Source of the DNA: Candidatus Falkowbacteria bacterium
Lineage (GTDB): Bacteria; Patescibacteriota; Patescibacteriia; Patescibacteriales; Patescibacteriaceae
NCBI GenBank assembly: GCA_026396835.1
Contig: JAPLWA010000003.1
Coordinates: 1 to 64,000, forward strand
Direction of reading: 5' to 3'
DNA length: 64,000 bases
The first letter of the stretch is position 1. Every line of letters begins with the position of its first letter. Of the stretch, positions 51,292 to 58,460 are shown piece after piece. Both the position numbers and the translations under genes were made by a program. Under the pieces are notes generated by a model. The model had not been told where the DNA came from, searched no databases, and worked only from the letters and a program-made list of their open reading frames with translations.

Positions 51292-52338
51292 CTAATAATA
51301 AGCCGCTTGCGTCTCCATATTCCTCTTTCTTCCTTCGGAAGTTTCATAAGAGACAATACCTCTTTCAGTGAGTTGATCAATTGCTTTGTTCATTGGAATC
51401 ATGCCTTCACGCGCACTAGTTTGGATAATCGACATAATCTGAGTAACTTGATTACGACGAATAAGACTAGCCACGGCAGCATTATTTATTAAAATTTCCC
51501 TAGCCGCAACTAAACCTCCGGTTGAGCGAGGAATAAGTTGCTGAGTAATAATAGCTTTCAAACAAGTAGAAAGCTGATTTAAAACCTGAGCTTGCTGATG
51601 TGGCGGGAAAGAGTCAACAATTCTAGAAATACTATCAGCCGCTGAGGCTGTGTGTAGAGTTGATAAAACTAAGTGACCAGTTTCGGCTGCGGTTAAAGCT
51701 GCTGCCATAGTTTCCAAGTCTCTCATTTCTCCAACCATGATAATGTTTGGATCTTGGCGCAAAGAATATTTAAGCGCATCAGCAAAACTTAAAGTGTCGG
51801 TTCCAATTTCACGTTGCTCAATTAAACTTTTATCATTTTCAAAAACATATTCAATTGGATCTTCAATTGTAATAATATGTGAACCGCGTGACTTATTAAT
51901 AATATTAATCATGGCCGCTAAAGTCGTTGACTTACCAGAGCCAGACGGACCGGTTACTAAAACTAAACCATCTCTTAAATTAGCAAGATTATAAATTGTG
52001 TCATTAAAGCCTAGCCAATCAGGATCAGGTGACATTTCAGAAATCAAACGTGTTGTTAAGGCAACTTGATCGCGTTGATAGTGAAGGTTAATACGAAAAC
52101 GTTTACCAAAAAATTCATGAGAAAAATCCAATTCTCTCTTGGCGTCAAACTTTTTCCAGAGCTCTTCGCTAATGACTTGTTTTAATTCATTAATCATGAA
52201 CGCATTATCAATCACCTCTTCGCCAGCAATGGCTTCTAACTTACCGTCGATACGTAAAGAAGGCAATGCTCCAGCTACTAAATGTAGGTCGCTAGCATGC
52301 CTATCAATCGCTATTTTGAAATAATCTCGTAGAATCAT
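51292..52338 (-). CDS. pilT: Type IV pilus retraction ATPase
   Basis: A 348-residue hexameric ATPase that pulls back the pilus. It has ASDLHLVAGALPSLRIDGKL at the start, Walker A GPSGSGKST (130-138), Asp box LRQDPNIIMVGEMRDLETM, the AxTAAETGHLVLSTLHT His box, and an AIRDIL-like region near the C terminus (GMIPMNKAIDQL). With pilB, C, M, N and O it implies pili that extend and retract. An extended -10 box lies only 9 nt before the ATG. Confidence 0.93.
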   Translation of the reverse strand: MILRDYFKIAIDRHASDLHLVAGALPSLRIDGKLEAIAGEEVIDNAFMINELKQVISEELWKKFDAKRELDFSHEFFGKRFRINLHYQRDQVALTTRLISEMSPDPDWLGFNDTIYNLANLRDGLVLVTGPSGSGKSTTLAAMINIINKSRGSHIITIEDPIEYVFENDKSLIEQREIGTDTLSFADALKYSLRQDPNIIMVGEMRDLETMAAALTAAETGHLVLSTLHTASAADSISRIVDSFPPHQQAQVLNQLSTCLKAIITQQLIPRSTGGLVAAREILINNAAVASLIRRNQVTQIMSIIQTSAREGMIPMNKAIDQLTERGIVSYETSEGRKRNMETQAAYY

Positions 52339-52347
52339 ATGTAATCT

Positions 52348-52353
52348 ATTATA
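52348..52353 (-). promoter_or_regulatory. Extended -10 promoter of pilT
   Basis: TGC-TATAAT (52353-52348) with no good -35; predicted start lies a few bases before the ATG, giving a very short leader. Confidence 0.45.
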
Positions 52354-52387
52354 GCATATATTTTATGATATATATTTTACTACAATC

Positions 52388-52416
52388 TTGACATATTAAC
52401 ACCTTTATTGTAATCT
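52388..52416 (+). promoter_or_regulatory. Promoter of the small gene at 52474
   Basis: TTGACA (52388-52393), 17-bp spacer, TAATCT (52411-52416). Confidence 0.5.
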
Positions 52417-52473
52417 CTTGAATTAAATAAAAACCTTAAAATAAAAATCAACTCTTGGAAGGAGAAATAAGTT

Positions 52474-52761
52474 ATGGTGAATACAATAGTTGTTGTAGCA
52501 CTCGTGCTCTTTATAATATTTCTTTTAAAAAAACTGTGGACCTCAAAGCAAGTTAAACAATGGCCTAAGCATGCCACTATTAATAAACATTATGAATGTA
52601 TTGGTTGCTGGGAAGAGGCCTGTACTTTTTCAACAGACACAATTCGGGAATATTTCGCTGTTATGAGTGAATCAGGAACAGAAATATATGTCGTATTTGA
52701 AACGCCAGAGTTGTTTATAAAAGGTGAAAAATACATACATGGTTATAGAGAAGCTGAATAG
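52474..52761 (+). CDS. Small membrane protein of unknown function
   Basis: A 95-residue protein with an N-terminal transmembrane helix (IVVVALVLFIIFLL) and a small soluble domain carrying CIGCWEEACTF, three cysteines that might bind metal. A GGAAGGAG Shine-Dalgarno supports the start, and it stands as a single gene between its promoter and a terminator. Family not recognised. Confidence 0.55.
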   Translation: MVNTIVVVALVLFIIFLLKKLWTSKQVKQWPKHATINKHYECIGCWEEACTFSTDTIREYFAVMSESGTEIYVVFETPELFIKGEKYIHGYREAE

Positions 52762-52783
52762 CATCAAGTCTTGAACAATAAAC

Positions 52784-52812
52784 AAAAAAGCCGATTCTCA
52801 GGAACCGGCTTT
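52784..52812. terminator. Bidirectional terminator before trxB
   Basis: AAAAGCCGATTC/GGAACCGGCTTTT hairpin with A and T runs on both sides, between convergent genes. Confidence 0.7.
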
Positions 52813-52835
52813 TGTATTTATAAAAACAGTTTTAA

Positions 52836-53762
52836 CTATTGTGAAACGCTCAATGATTTATAAATTGCATCAGCGGCCACAGCACCTTCGCCGCAAGCTG
52901 TTACAATTTGATGAAAATTATTTGAAGCGTTAGTTGAATCACCAGCCGCATAAACACCAGGAATATTAGTCGACATATCAGCTTTAACTAAAATATAACC
53001 AAGCGCATCAGTTTCTCCGCCCATGACTTTAAATAATTCAGTTTGTGGTACTAAACCAATTTCTACAAACATTCCATCAACGGCTAAGACATTAGAGCCA
53101 TTATATTCTTTATCAAGCTCTAAGGCTTCAAGCTTTTCTTGACCAACTAAATTAACGACATTGGTATTATTAATAATAGTAACATTAGGACGCTTAGCTA
53201 ATTCTTCACGCCAAAGTGGCTCACCCTTTAAAGCTTCCCCACGAACTATTACAAAAACTTTTTCAGCCACATCAGCTAAATACAAAGCAGCAGAAATTAC
53301 AGAGTTACCGCCACCAACCATGGCGACGCGGCGTCCTTGATAAAATAGCCCATCACAAGTTGCGCAGTAACCAACCCCTTTGCCTAGTAAATCATTTTCA
53401 CGTGCTACACCAAGATGACGATGCTTTGTACCAGAAGTGAATAAAACTTTTTTAGCACTCAAAGACTTACCACTTTTAGTTTTAATCAAGAAGCCATTAT
53501 CTTGCTTGGCAACTTCAACAACTGTATCGCCCATTATCTCAGCCCCCAATTCTTTAACATGGGCTGACATTTTATTGGTTAGTTCAAAACCAGTAATTCC
53601 AGGATCACCTGGCCAGTTATGAATTTTGTGAGCTTCGGTTGTAGTACCACCTAAAATGTCGCCAATTAATAAATTCTTCATCTTATAGCGTGAAGCATAA
53701 ATTGAGGCTGTCAAACCAGCTGCACCAGAACCAATAATAATTAAATCATAATCGTATGTCAT
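52836..53762 (-). CDS. trxB: Thioredoxin reductase-like flavoprotein
   Basis: Keeps thioredoxin reduced using NADPH and FAD. The 308 residues show FAD site IIIGSGAAGLTASIYASRY (8-26), the redox pair C133-A-T-C136 in YCATCDG, the NADPH site VGGGNSVISAALYLA, and the C-terminal GVYAAGDSTNASNNFHQIVTA. Length is typical. It is followed by MazG and NUDIX genes on the same strand, a small block for redox and nucleotide upkeep. Confidence 0.92.
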   Translation of the reverse strand: MTYDYDLIIIGSGAAGLTASIYASRYKMKNLLIGDILGGTTTEAHKIHNWPGDPGITGFELTNKMSAHVKELGAEIMGDTVVEVAKQDNGFLIKTKSGKSLSAKKVLFTSGTKHRHLGVARENDLLGKGVGYCATCDGLFYQGRRVAMVGGGNSVISAALYLADVAEKVFVIVRGEALKGEPLWREELAKRPNVTIINNTNVVNLVGQEKLEALELDKEYNGSNVLAVDGMFVEIGLVPQTELFKVMGGETDALGYILVKADMSTNIPGVYAAGDSTNASNNFHQIVTACGEGAVAADAIYKSLSVSQ

Positions 53763-53768
53763 ATATTT

Positions 53769-54101
53769 TTATTTACGGTATTTACTGTCCTTATGTAAGG
53801 TACCTTTTTTTAAACGCTCATCAAGCTTTTTAAGATTTAATTTAGCAACATCTTCTAGATCAAAATTAAAGTCTCTCGACAACATAGCAACATACCAAAG
53901 CACATCGCCTAATTCATCTTTTAAGGCCTTTCTATATTCAGGCGTAATCTTGCCTTTATGATTACGAAAAATCTTTTTTACCAAATCAAGCACTTCGCCA
54001 GATTCTCCGGCTAAGCCAAGCGCTGGATAAACATAACGCTTTGAAATCGTTGGATACTTCGCAGTCAGCGCTGCTTTTTTTTGATACTCATTTAACTTCA
54101 T
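53769..54101 (-). CDS. MazG-like nucleotide pyrophosphohydrolase
   Basis: A 110-residue helical protein with the MazG metal site: GLAGESGEVLDLVKK (ExxE) and KDELGDVLWYVAML (ExxD). Short single-domain members hydrolyse (d)NTPs to monophosphates and pyrophosphate. The neighbour NUDIX gene starts 8 nt upstream, so both likely clean up nucleotides. Exact substrate unknown. Confidence 0.85.
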   Translation of the reverse strand: MKLNEYQKKAALTAKYPTISKRYVYPALGLAGESGEVLDLVKKIFRNHKGKITPEYRKALKDELGDVLWYVAMLSRDFNFDLEDVAKLNLKKLDERLKKGTLHKDSKYRK

Positions 54102-54109
54102 AATATTTT

Positions 54110-54622
54110 TTACTTTTTATAAAAAGAAATTGCTTGAGTGACCTCTTCTCTTATTCCATTGATGCATTCATATTCTTTTATTTCCTCTTCATTAACCCAG
54201 GCATAATCATCAAAGGCGCCTTCTTCAATTTTTACTTCACCACTTTTATAACAAAGCGTTAATTTAATCATCATAACAGGAACACCGTCGGGCCGAATGT
54301 AAGCGACACTATTAATATACTTTAGCTGACCAGCTACTTCTAGATTACATTCTTCCTTTATTTCGCGAATTAACAAGTTTTCTAAAGCATTTTCAAAATC
54401 AAAAACATCACCATTCATTCTAGTAGGCTTGCTTATATCTAAGTCATCCCAATCTAATTTACCACCAGGAACACAATATTTTCCGGGATGAACTTTCTCG
54501 GTATTACAGCGCTTTAAGATAAGACAACGACCATCGCTTTCTCTATAAACAACAGCGTTGGCAACAAAGTAAAATAGTTTATCTTGTTTGGCTTTTTCTA
54601 GGCTAATTTTGTCTGCTTTCAT
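54110..54622 (-). CDS. NUDIX hydrolase with an insert in the NUDIX box
   Basis: A 170-residue NUDIX protein. The box begins with VPGGKLDWDD and is then split by about 20 residues before the helix part LLIREIKEECNLEV, which keeps the catalytic RE-xx-EE. The N-terminal strand ANAVVYRESDGRCLILKRC and YAWVNEEEI are typical. Substrates are nucleoside diphosphate-linked molecules in general; none can be named. Confidence 0.85.
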   Translation of the reverse strand: MKADKISLEKAKQDKLFYFVANAVVYRESDGRCLILKRCNTEKVHPGKYCVPGGKLDWDDLDISKPTRMNGDVFDFENALENLLIREIKEECNLEVAGQLKYINSVAYIRPDGVPVMMIKLTLCYKSGEVKIEEGAFDDYAWVNEEEIKEYECINGIREEVTQAISFYKK

Positions 54623-54693
54623 AAATAATATGTTTTGACATCATATAATAAATCGTACCTTTGAGCAATATGATTAGAAGCACAATTTAGCCA

Positions 54694-54722
54694 TTGACTT
54701 TTGCAATAAAAGATGTTATATT
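54694..54722 (+). promoter_or_regulatory. Promoter of the DUF218 gene
   Basis: TTGACT (54694-54699), 17-bp spacer, TATATT (54717-54722). Confidence 0.55.
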
Positions 54723-54752
54723 GCGATATAAAATAAAAAGAGAGGGTGCACG

Positions 54753-55316
54753 TTGAAACAAAAAATAATAATCGTTCTAGGCAGGAACTGGAAAGAGTAT
54801 CCTGAACTAAGTCAGGAAAGTAAAATAATAGCTACGGCCACTGTTATAATCATGAATCAGTTCAAAGATACCATGGTTATAATCTCTGGCGGCAAAACAG
54901 CTGGCTTAGATAATTTATCGGAAGCAAGAGCAATAAGAGATTTCATGATTAAAGAATCTCCAGGTGTAAACATTGATTTAATAATATTAGAGGAAGAATC
55001 AATCGACACTTTTGCAAATGCTGAAAAGATTTTGAAGCTTTTAAAAAATGAATTAATTAATACCGCGGATAAAGAACTGTGGTTAATGACGTCAAAGGTC
55101 CACTTAAAAAGAGCGACCATGATATTTAATAAATTTTTTAAAATAAACAAACCTGTTGCTGCCGAGGAAATAATAGTAGAACATCTTAAAAAAGAAAAAA
55201 ATTATTTTCAAATTAGCAAAATTGAAATAATTAAAGAATTTATTTTAAGATTAATTACTACAATCGATAGGCAAGGTAAATTTTTAAGAAAATTAACAAA
55301 AGTTATTAGAAAATGA
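54753..55316 (+). CDS. DUF218 (YdcF/ElyC-like) family protein, TTG start
   Basis: A 187-residue soluble protein: IIIVLGRNW, VIISGGKTAG, SEARAIRDFMI and LEEESIDTFANAEKI match the DUF218 core, whose conserved Glu and Ser/Thr-Asn residues are present. DUF218 proteins are linked to envelope metabolism in other bacteria. There is no membrane helix here. The start is TTG at 54753, 4 nt after AGAGGGTG; no ATG or GTG in frame is better placed. A terminator follows. Confidence 0.7.
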   Translation: MKQKIIIVLGRNWKEYPELSQESKIIATATVIIMNQFKDTMVIISGGKTAGLDNLSEARAIRDFMIKESPGVNIDLIILEEESIDTFANAEKILKLLKNELINTADKELWLMTSKVHLKRATMIFNKFFKINKPVAAEEIIVEHLKKEKNYFQISKIEIIKEFILRLITTIDRQGKFLRKLTKVIRK

Positions 55317-55352
55317 AAGCAGACCACTTAACCGTTGTTTGCTTTTTTATTT
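55317..55352 (+). terminator. Terminator of the DUF218 gene
   Basis: AAAGCAGAC/GTTTGCTTT hairpin followed by six T. Confidence 0.65.
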
Positions 55353-55368
55353 AAGAGAGCCATTGCAT

Positions 55369-55404
55369 AAAATAAAAACAGACTCAAAAGTCTGTTTTTA
55401 TTTT
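55369..55404. terminator. Terminator downstream of tRNA-Glu
   Basis: AAAACAGACT/AGTCTGTTTT with a CAAA loop; T tract on both strands, right at the 3' side of tRNA-Glu. Confidence 0.7.
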
Positions 55405-55408
55405 CTAG

Positions 55409-55480
55409 TAGTCCCAAGGGGAATCGAACCCCTATTACCAGGATGAAAACCTGGCGTCCTAACCGTTAGACGATGGGACC
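55409..55480 (-). tRNA. tRNA-Glu (anticodon UUC)
   Basis: A 72-nt cloverleaf on the minus strand. Acceptor GGTCCCA pairs with TGGGACT (G1-U72 wobble), the anticodon arm is CCAGG-TTTTCAT-CCTGG giving UUC, and the T arm is AGGGG-TTCGATT-CCCCT. CCA is not encoded. A broken copy of its 5' half lies just upstream at 55514-55648. Confidence 0.95.
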
Positions 55481-55518
55481 AAATATATTAAATTTTTAAC
55501 AACCATTATTTAAGGATG

Positions 55519-55548
55519 CCCGCCAGAGGCGGGTCCGCCTTTGGCGGA
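55519..55548. repeat. 30-bp double-hairpin element (insert 1)
   Basis: CCCGCCAGAGGCGGG abuts TCCGCCTTTGGCGGA: two palindromes of 6-bp stem and 3-nt loop. It sits exactly between the G of GGATG and AAAACC of the tRNA-Glu copy. Confidence 0.75.
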
Positions 55549-55561
55549 AAAACCTGGCGTC

Positions 55562-55591
55562 TCGCCCGAAGGGCGACCAACCTTTGGTTGG
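55562..55591. repeat. 30-bp double-hairpin element (insert 2)
   Basis: TCGCCCGAAGGGCGA abuts CCAACCTTTGGTTGG; same plan and loops (GAA, TTT) as the element between rpsB and tsf. Confidence 0.75.
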
Positions 55592-55603
55592 CTAATCTTA
55601 GAC

Positions 55604-55637
55604 TTGCCCTTCCGTAGCTCGCAAAGCGAAGGAGGGC
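55604..55637. repeat. 34-bp palindromic insert (insert 3)
   Basis: GCCCTTCC...CGC-AAA-GCG..GGAGGGC forms one long imperfect hairpin. Its left part resembles the hairpin at 33474-33490. Confidence 0.6.
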
Positions 55638-55800
55638 GATGGGACCATGAGTCAATAATCTCTATAATTAAAGAAAATTAAGATCAAAATCTAGTATAAT
55701 AATGAAAAGCAATATTGTCAAGCACTGATTTACCTTGACACTAGCCCATATTTACCGTAGATTGAAAGATTGATTTTACAGATCTAGGGTTTAATTTTAC

Positions 55801-56952
55801 ATGAAAACAAACGAACAACAAATTTTCGAAACTATTGATAAGGCCAAAAGGATACTAATCGTCTTTGGTCGCAATTGGTCTGGCGACGCCGTGGCTTCTG
55901 CTTTGGCGCTTCGTTTGTGGCTTGGAAAGAATAATAAAGAAGTAGAAGTAGCGGCAGAAAAACCAACTGCAAGCTCTAGCTATTCTTTCTTACCGGGCTT
56001 TTCTTTAATTAAACCTGATTTAGAAAACCTCAGAAAATTCATTATTTCTCTAAATATTAGTAATGCTAAAGTTAGTCAGATTGAATATCAGGTTGATGAA
56101 GCTAAACTTGATTTTATTATTTCACCTAAAGATGGTTTTTTCAAAAATCAAGATATTTCATCTCATTCCAGTGGCTTCAAATATGATTTAATTATTAGCT
56201 TAGCCACAGCCGACTTTGAATCACTCGGTTCAATCTATGATCATGATACGGAATTCTTTTTTGAAACTACAGTTATTAATATTGATAACCAAGCAGCTAA
56301 TGATAACTACGGGCAAATCAATTTAGTTAATGTTAACGCAGTTGCTACTGCAGAAATACTTTATAGCTTGTTTGAACAAAAAGATATTAAACTTGATGGC
56401 GATATTGCTACTTGTTTATTGACTGGTTTAATCACGGCGACGAAAAGCTTTAAGACAGCTAACATAACTCCGCGCACCCTAAACATTGCTTCAGAATTAA
56501 TTAGCCGTGACGGACGCCGGGAAGAAATTATTAATGCACTTTATCGCTCACGCCAACTTAATGTTCTAAAGCTCTGGGGACTTGTCTTAACCAATCTACA
56601 AAGCACGCTCGACAATAAAGTTGTTTGGTCAACTATAAAAGCTGAGGACTTTAATACGACAGAAACTAAGCCTGAAAACTTAGCTGATGTAATTGAAGAA
56701 TTAATTGTTAATATGCCTCAAGCTCAGGTTATTGTTCTAAGCTATGAAACAGAACAAACTGACAGCGAAGTAAAGACCGTTAAAGCCATAATCCATAGTG
56801 TTAAAAACATTGATGCCTTATATCTAGCGCAACCTTTTATGGCCGAAGGCACAAAAACATCAGCCTTGGTTTCTTTTAATATGCCTTTGAATGAAGCCAA
56901 CGAAAACCTTATAAAATCTATTGAAGGCAAAATAAAACTGTTAGAATCATAA
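55801..56952 (+). CDS. DHH-family phosphoesterase homologue with lost motifs
   Basis: A 383-residue protein with the fold of the DHH/DHHA1 NrnA-like phosphoesterases. The first motif, normally HxNPDGDAxGS, reads GRNWSGDAVAS; the DHH motif reads DNQ (NIDNQAANDNYGQINLVN, about residues 160-177), followed by the expected AVATAEILYSLF helix. So metal-binding His and Asp residues are missing. The C-terminal substrate domain is less clear. It is likely a non-catalytic relative, perhaps binding a nucleotide. It precedes the tRNA pair. Confidence 0.7.
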   Translation: MKTNEQQIFETIDKAKRILIVFGRNWSGDAVASALALRLWLGKNNKEVEVAAEKPTASSSYSFLPGFSLIKPDLENLRKFIISLNISNAKVSQIEYQVDEAKLDFIISPKDGFFKNQDISSHSSGFKYDLIISLATADFESLGSIYDHDTEFFFETTVINIDNQAANDNYGQINLVNVNAVATAEILYSLFEQKDIKLDGDIATCLLTGLITATKSFKTANITPRTLNIASELISRDGRREEIINALYRSRQLNVLKLWGLVLTNLQSTLDNKVVWSTIKAEDFNTTETKPENLADVIEELIVNMPQAQVIVLSYETEQTDSEVKTVKAIIHSVKNIDALYLAQPFMAEGTKTSALVSFNMPLNEANENLIKSIEGKIKLLES

Positions 56953-56968
56953 ATTCCGAGACAATATC

Positions 56969-56997
56969 TTGAAAAAAGATAAGGCTTATGGTATCTT
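56969..56997 (+). promoter_or_regulatory. Promoter of tRNA-Val
   Basis: TTGAAA (56969-56974), 17-bp spacer, TATCTT (56992-56997), just ahead of the tRNA at 57010. Confidence 0.5.
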
Positions 56998-57009
56998 AGT
57001 CTAAGTTAA

Positions 57010-57083
57010 GACCGCTTAGCTCAGTTGGTTAGAGCGCTACATTGACATTGTAGAGGTCAGTGGTTCGAGTCCACTAGTGGTCA
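57010..57083 (+). tRNA. tRNA-Val (anticodon GAC)
   Basis: A 74-nt cloverleaf: acceptor GACCGCT/AGTGGTC, D arm GCTCAGTTGGTTAGAGC, anticodon arm CTACA-TTGACAT-TGTAG giving GAC, T arm AGTGG-TTCGAGT-CCACT. CCA is not encoded. Confidence 0.95.
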
Positions 57084-57085
57084 CA

Positions 57086-57208
57086 AGAACAATTTTATAA
57101 TTTTTAATTTTATAATTTTATAATTAATTTTTAATGTTTTAGTTTTTAGTTTAAAAATTAAAAATTTAAAGCATTAACTAAAAATTAAAAACTACAAAAT
57201 TATAAAAT
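57086..57208. repeat. AT-rich inverted repeat between two tRNA genes
   Basis: About 120 bp, nearly all A/T, with left arm ATTTTATAATTTT and right arm AAAATTATAAAAT around a core TTTTTAATGTTTTAG. The core matches that in the spacer before radA (25893-26007). Confidence 0.6.
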
Positions 57209-57215
57209 TCTACTC

Positions 57216-57289
57216 GCACCCGTAGCTCAGCTGGTTAGAGCATCGAGCTTATACCTCGAGGGTCCTTGGTTCGAGTCCAAGCGGGTGTA
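57216..57289 (+). tRNA. tRNA-Ile (anticodon UAU)
   Basis: A 74-nt cloverleaf: acceptor GCACCCG/CGGGTGT, D arm GCTCAGCTGGTTAGAGC, anticodon arm TCGAG-CTTATAC-CTCGA giving UAU, T arm CTTGG-TTCGAGT-CCAAG. UAU would read AUA directly, without the lysidine-modified CAU used by most bacteria. CCA is not encoded. Confidence 0.9.
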
Positions 57290-57317
57290 CAAAAATTAAT
57301 AACCTAATTTATATTCT

Positions 57318-58460
57318 ATGGAGGGAATAGAGTATTTAGTAGCATTAAGTCACTTTGAACACTTTGGCCCTAGACGGCTAAAGTTTTTATTTAATTATTT
57401 TGGTTCTTGGCAAAAAGCTTGGGAAGCAAATAGCAAAGACTTAATTGCTAGCGGCGTCAAAGAAAGTAATGTTAATTTGTTACTTGATCATCGCGCCAAA
57501 ATTAAACCGGACGAACTACTAAAAAATATTTTAGACGAGGGTATTAAACTACTGACACTAGATGATTCTTTGTATCCACCATTGTTAAGAGAAATTTATG
57601 CTCCGCCGCCACTAATTTATTATCAAGGAGAATTAAATAAAAAATTATTTTTAGCACCACTCGCAATTGTTGGCACGCGCAAAGCAACGAGTTATGGTCA
57701 ACATGCTACTGAAAAAATAATTAGCGAATTAGCCGCTTCAAATATTACAATAGTTAGTGGTCTAGCATTGGGGATTGATACTTTAGCGCATCAACTGGCA
57801 CTAGAAAATAATTTAGCGACTGTCGCTTGGCTTGGTTGCGGCGTCGATCAAGTTTATCCTCGAGCCAATAAAAATTTAGCACAAAAAATCATTAACAATG
57901 GTGGTGCAATTATGTCTGAATTCCCGCCCAAGACTGAACCACACAAAAGCAACTTTCCACGCCGCAATCGTTTAATCGCTGGTACTTGTTTTGCTACTTT
58001 AGTAATTGAGGCAGCTGAAAAATCAGGCGCATTAATTACAGCTCGCTATGCTTTAGAGGAAAACCGGGAAGTTATGGCTATTCCTGGACCAATTTATAAT
58101 GACAGCTCTATTGGTACAAACAATCTATTAAAGTCTGGCGCTAAGCCTATAACTGAGGCTAATGACATTATTAGCGGATTAAATCTAGCTAACATAGATA
58201 TAGAAGCGGACAGTCAAAAGTCATTAAACAGCAATGATAATGATGAAAAAATTATTGAATTATTAAAAGCTGGACCGCAACATATTGATCTAATCGCCAA
58301 AGAGACAAAACTTGACATCAATGTGATAAACAGTAGACTGACTATTATGGAAATAAAGGGCTTAGTCAAAAATTTAGGAAACATGCAGTATATTAGGAAT
58401 AAGCCAATGAAAATTAATAAAACTACACATGAAGCTAGTAATCGTCGAGTCGCCGACTAA
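57318..58460 (+). CDS. dprA: DNA-processing protein DprA (Smf)
   Basis: Loads RecA on incoming single-stranded DNA in transformation. The 380 residues have an N-terminal HhH/SAM-like part (FEHFGPRRLKFLFNYFG), the Rossmann core with APLAIVGTRKATSYGQ, IVSGLALGIDTLAHQLAL, GCGVDQVYPRANKNLA, EFPPKTEPHKSNFPRRNRLI, and a C-terminal winged-helix (ELLKAGPQHIDLIAKETKL). It overlaps topA by 32 nt, the common dprA-topA order. Confidence 0.95.
   Translation: MEGIEYLVALSHFEHFGPRRLKFLFNYFGSWQKAWEANSKDLIASGVKESNVNLLLDHRAKIKPDELLKNILDEGIKLLTLDDSLYPPLLREIYAPPPLIYYQGELNKKLFLAPLAIVGTRKATSYGQHATEKIISELAASNITIVSGLALGIDTLAHQLALENNLATVAWLGCGVDQVYPRANKNLAQKIINNGGAIMSEFPPKTEPHKSNFPRRNRLIAGTCFATLVIEAAEKSGALITARYALEENREVMAIPGPIYNDSSIGTNNLLKSGAKPITEANDIISGLNLANIDIEADSQKSLNSNDNDEKIIELLKAGPQHIDLIAKETKLDINVINSRLTIMEIKGLVKNLGNMQYIRNKPMKINKTTHEASNRRVAD

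Larger units (their letters stand above)
55514..55648 (-). pseudogene. Relic of the tRNA-Glu 5' half, split by three palindromic inserts
   Basis: Removing three inserts restores on the plus strand GGATG + AAAACCTGGCGTC + CTAA..TTAGAC + GATGGGACCA, which is the reverse of tRNA-Glu bases 1 to about 38. Inserts are 30 bp (55519-55548), 30 bp (55562-55591) and 34 bp (55604-55637). The 3' half of the tRNA is absent, so it is not functional. Confidence 0.75.
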
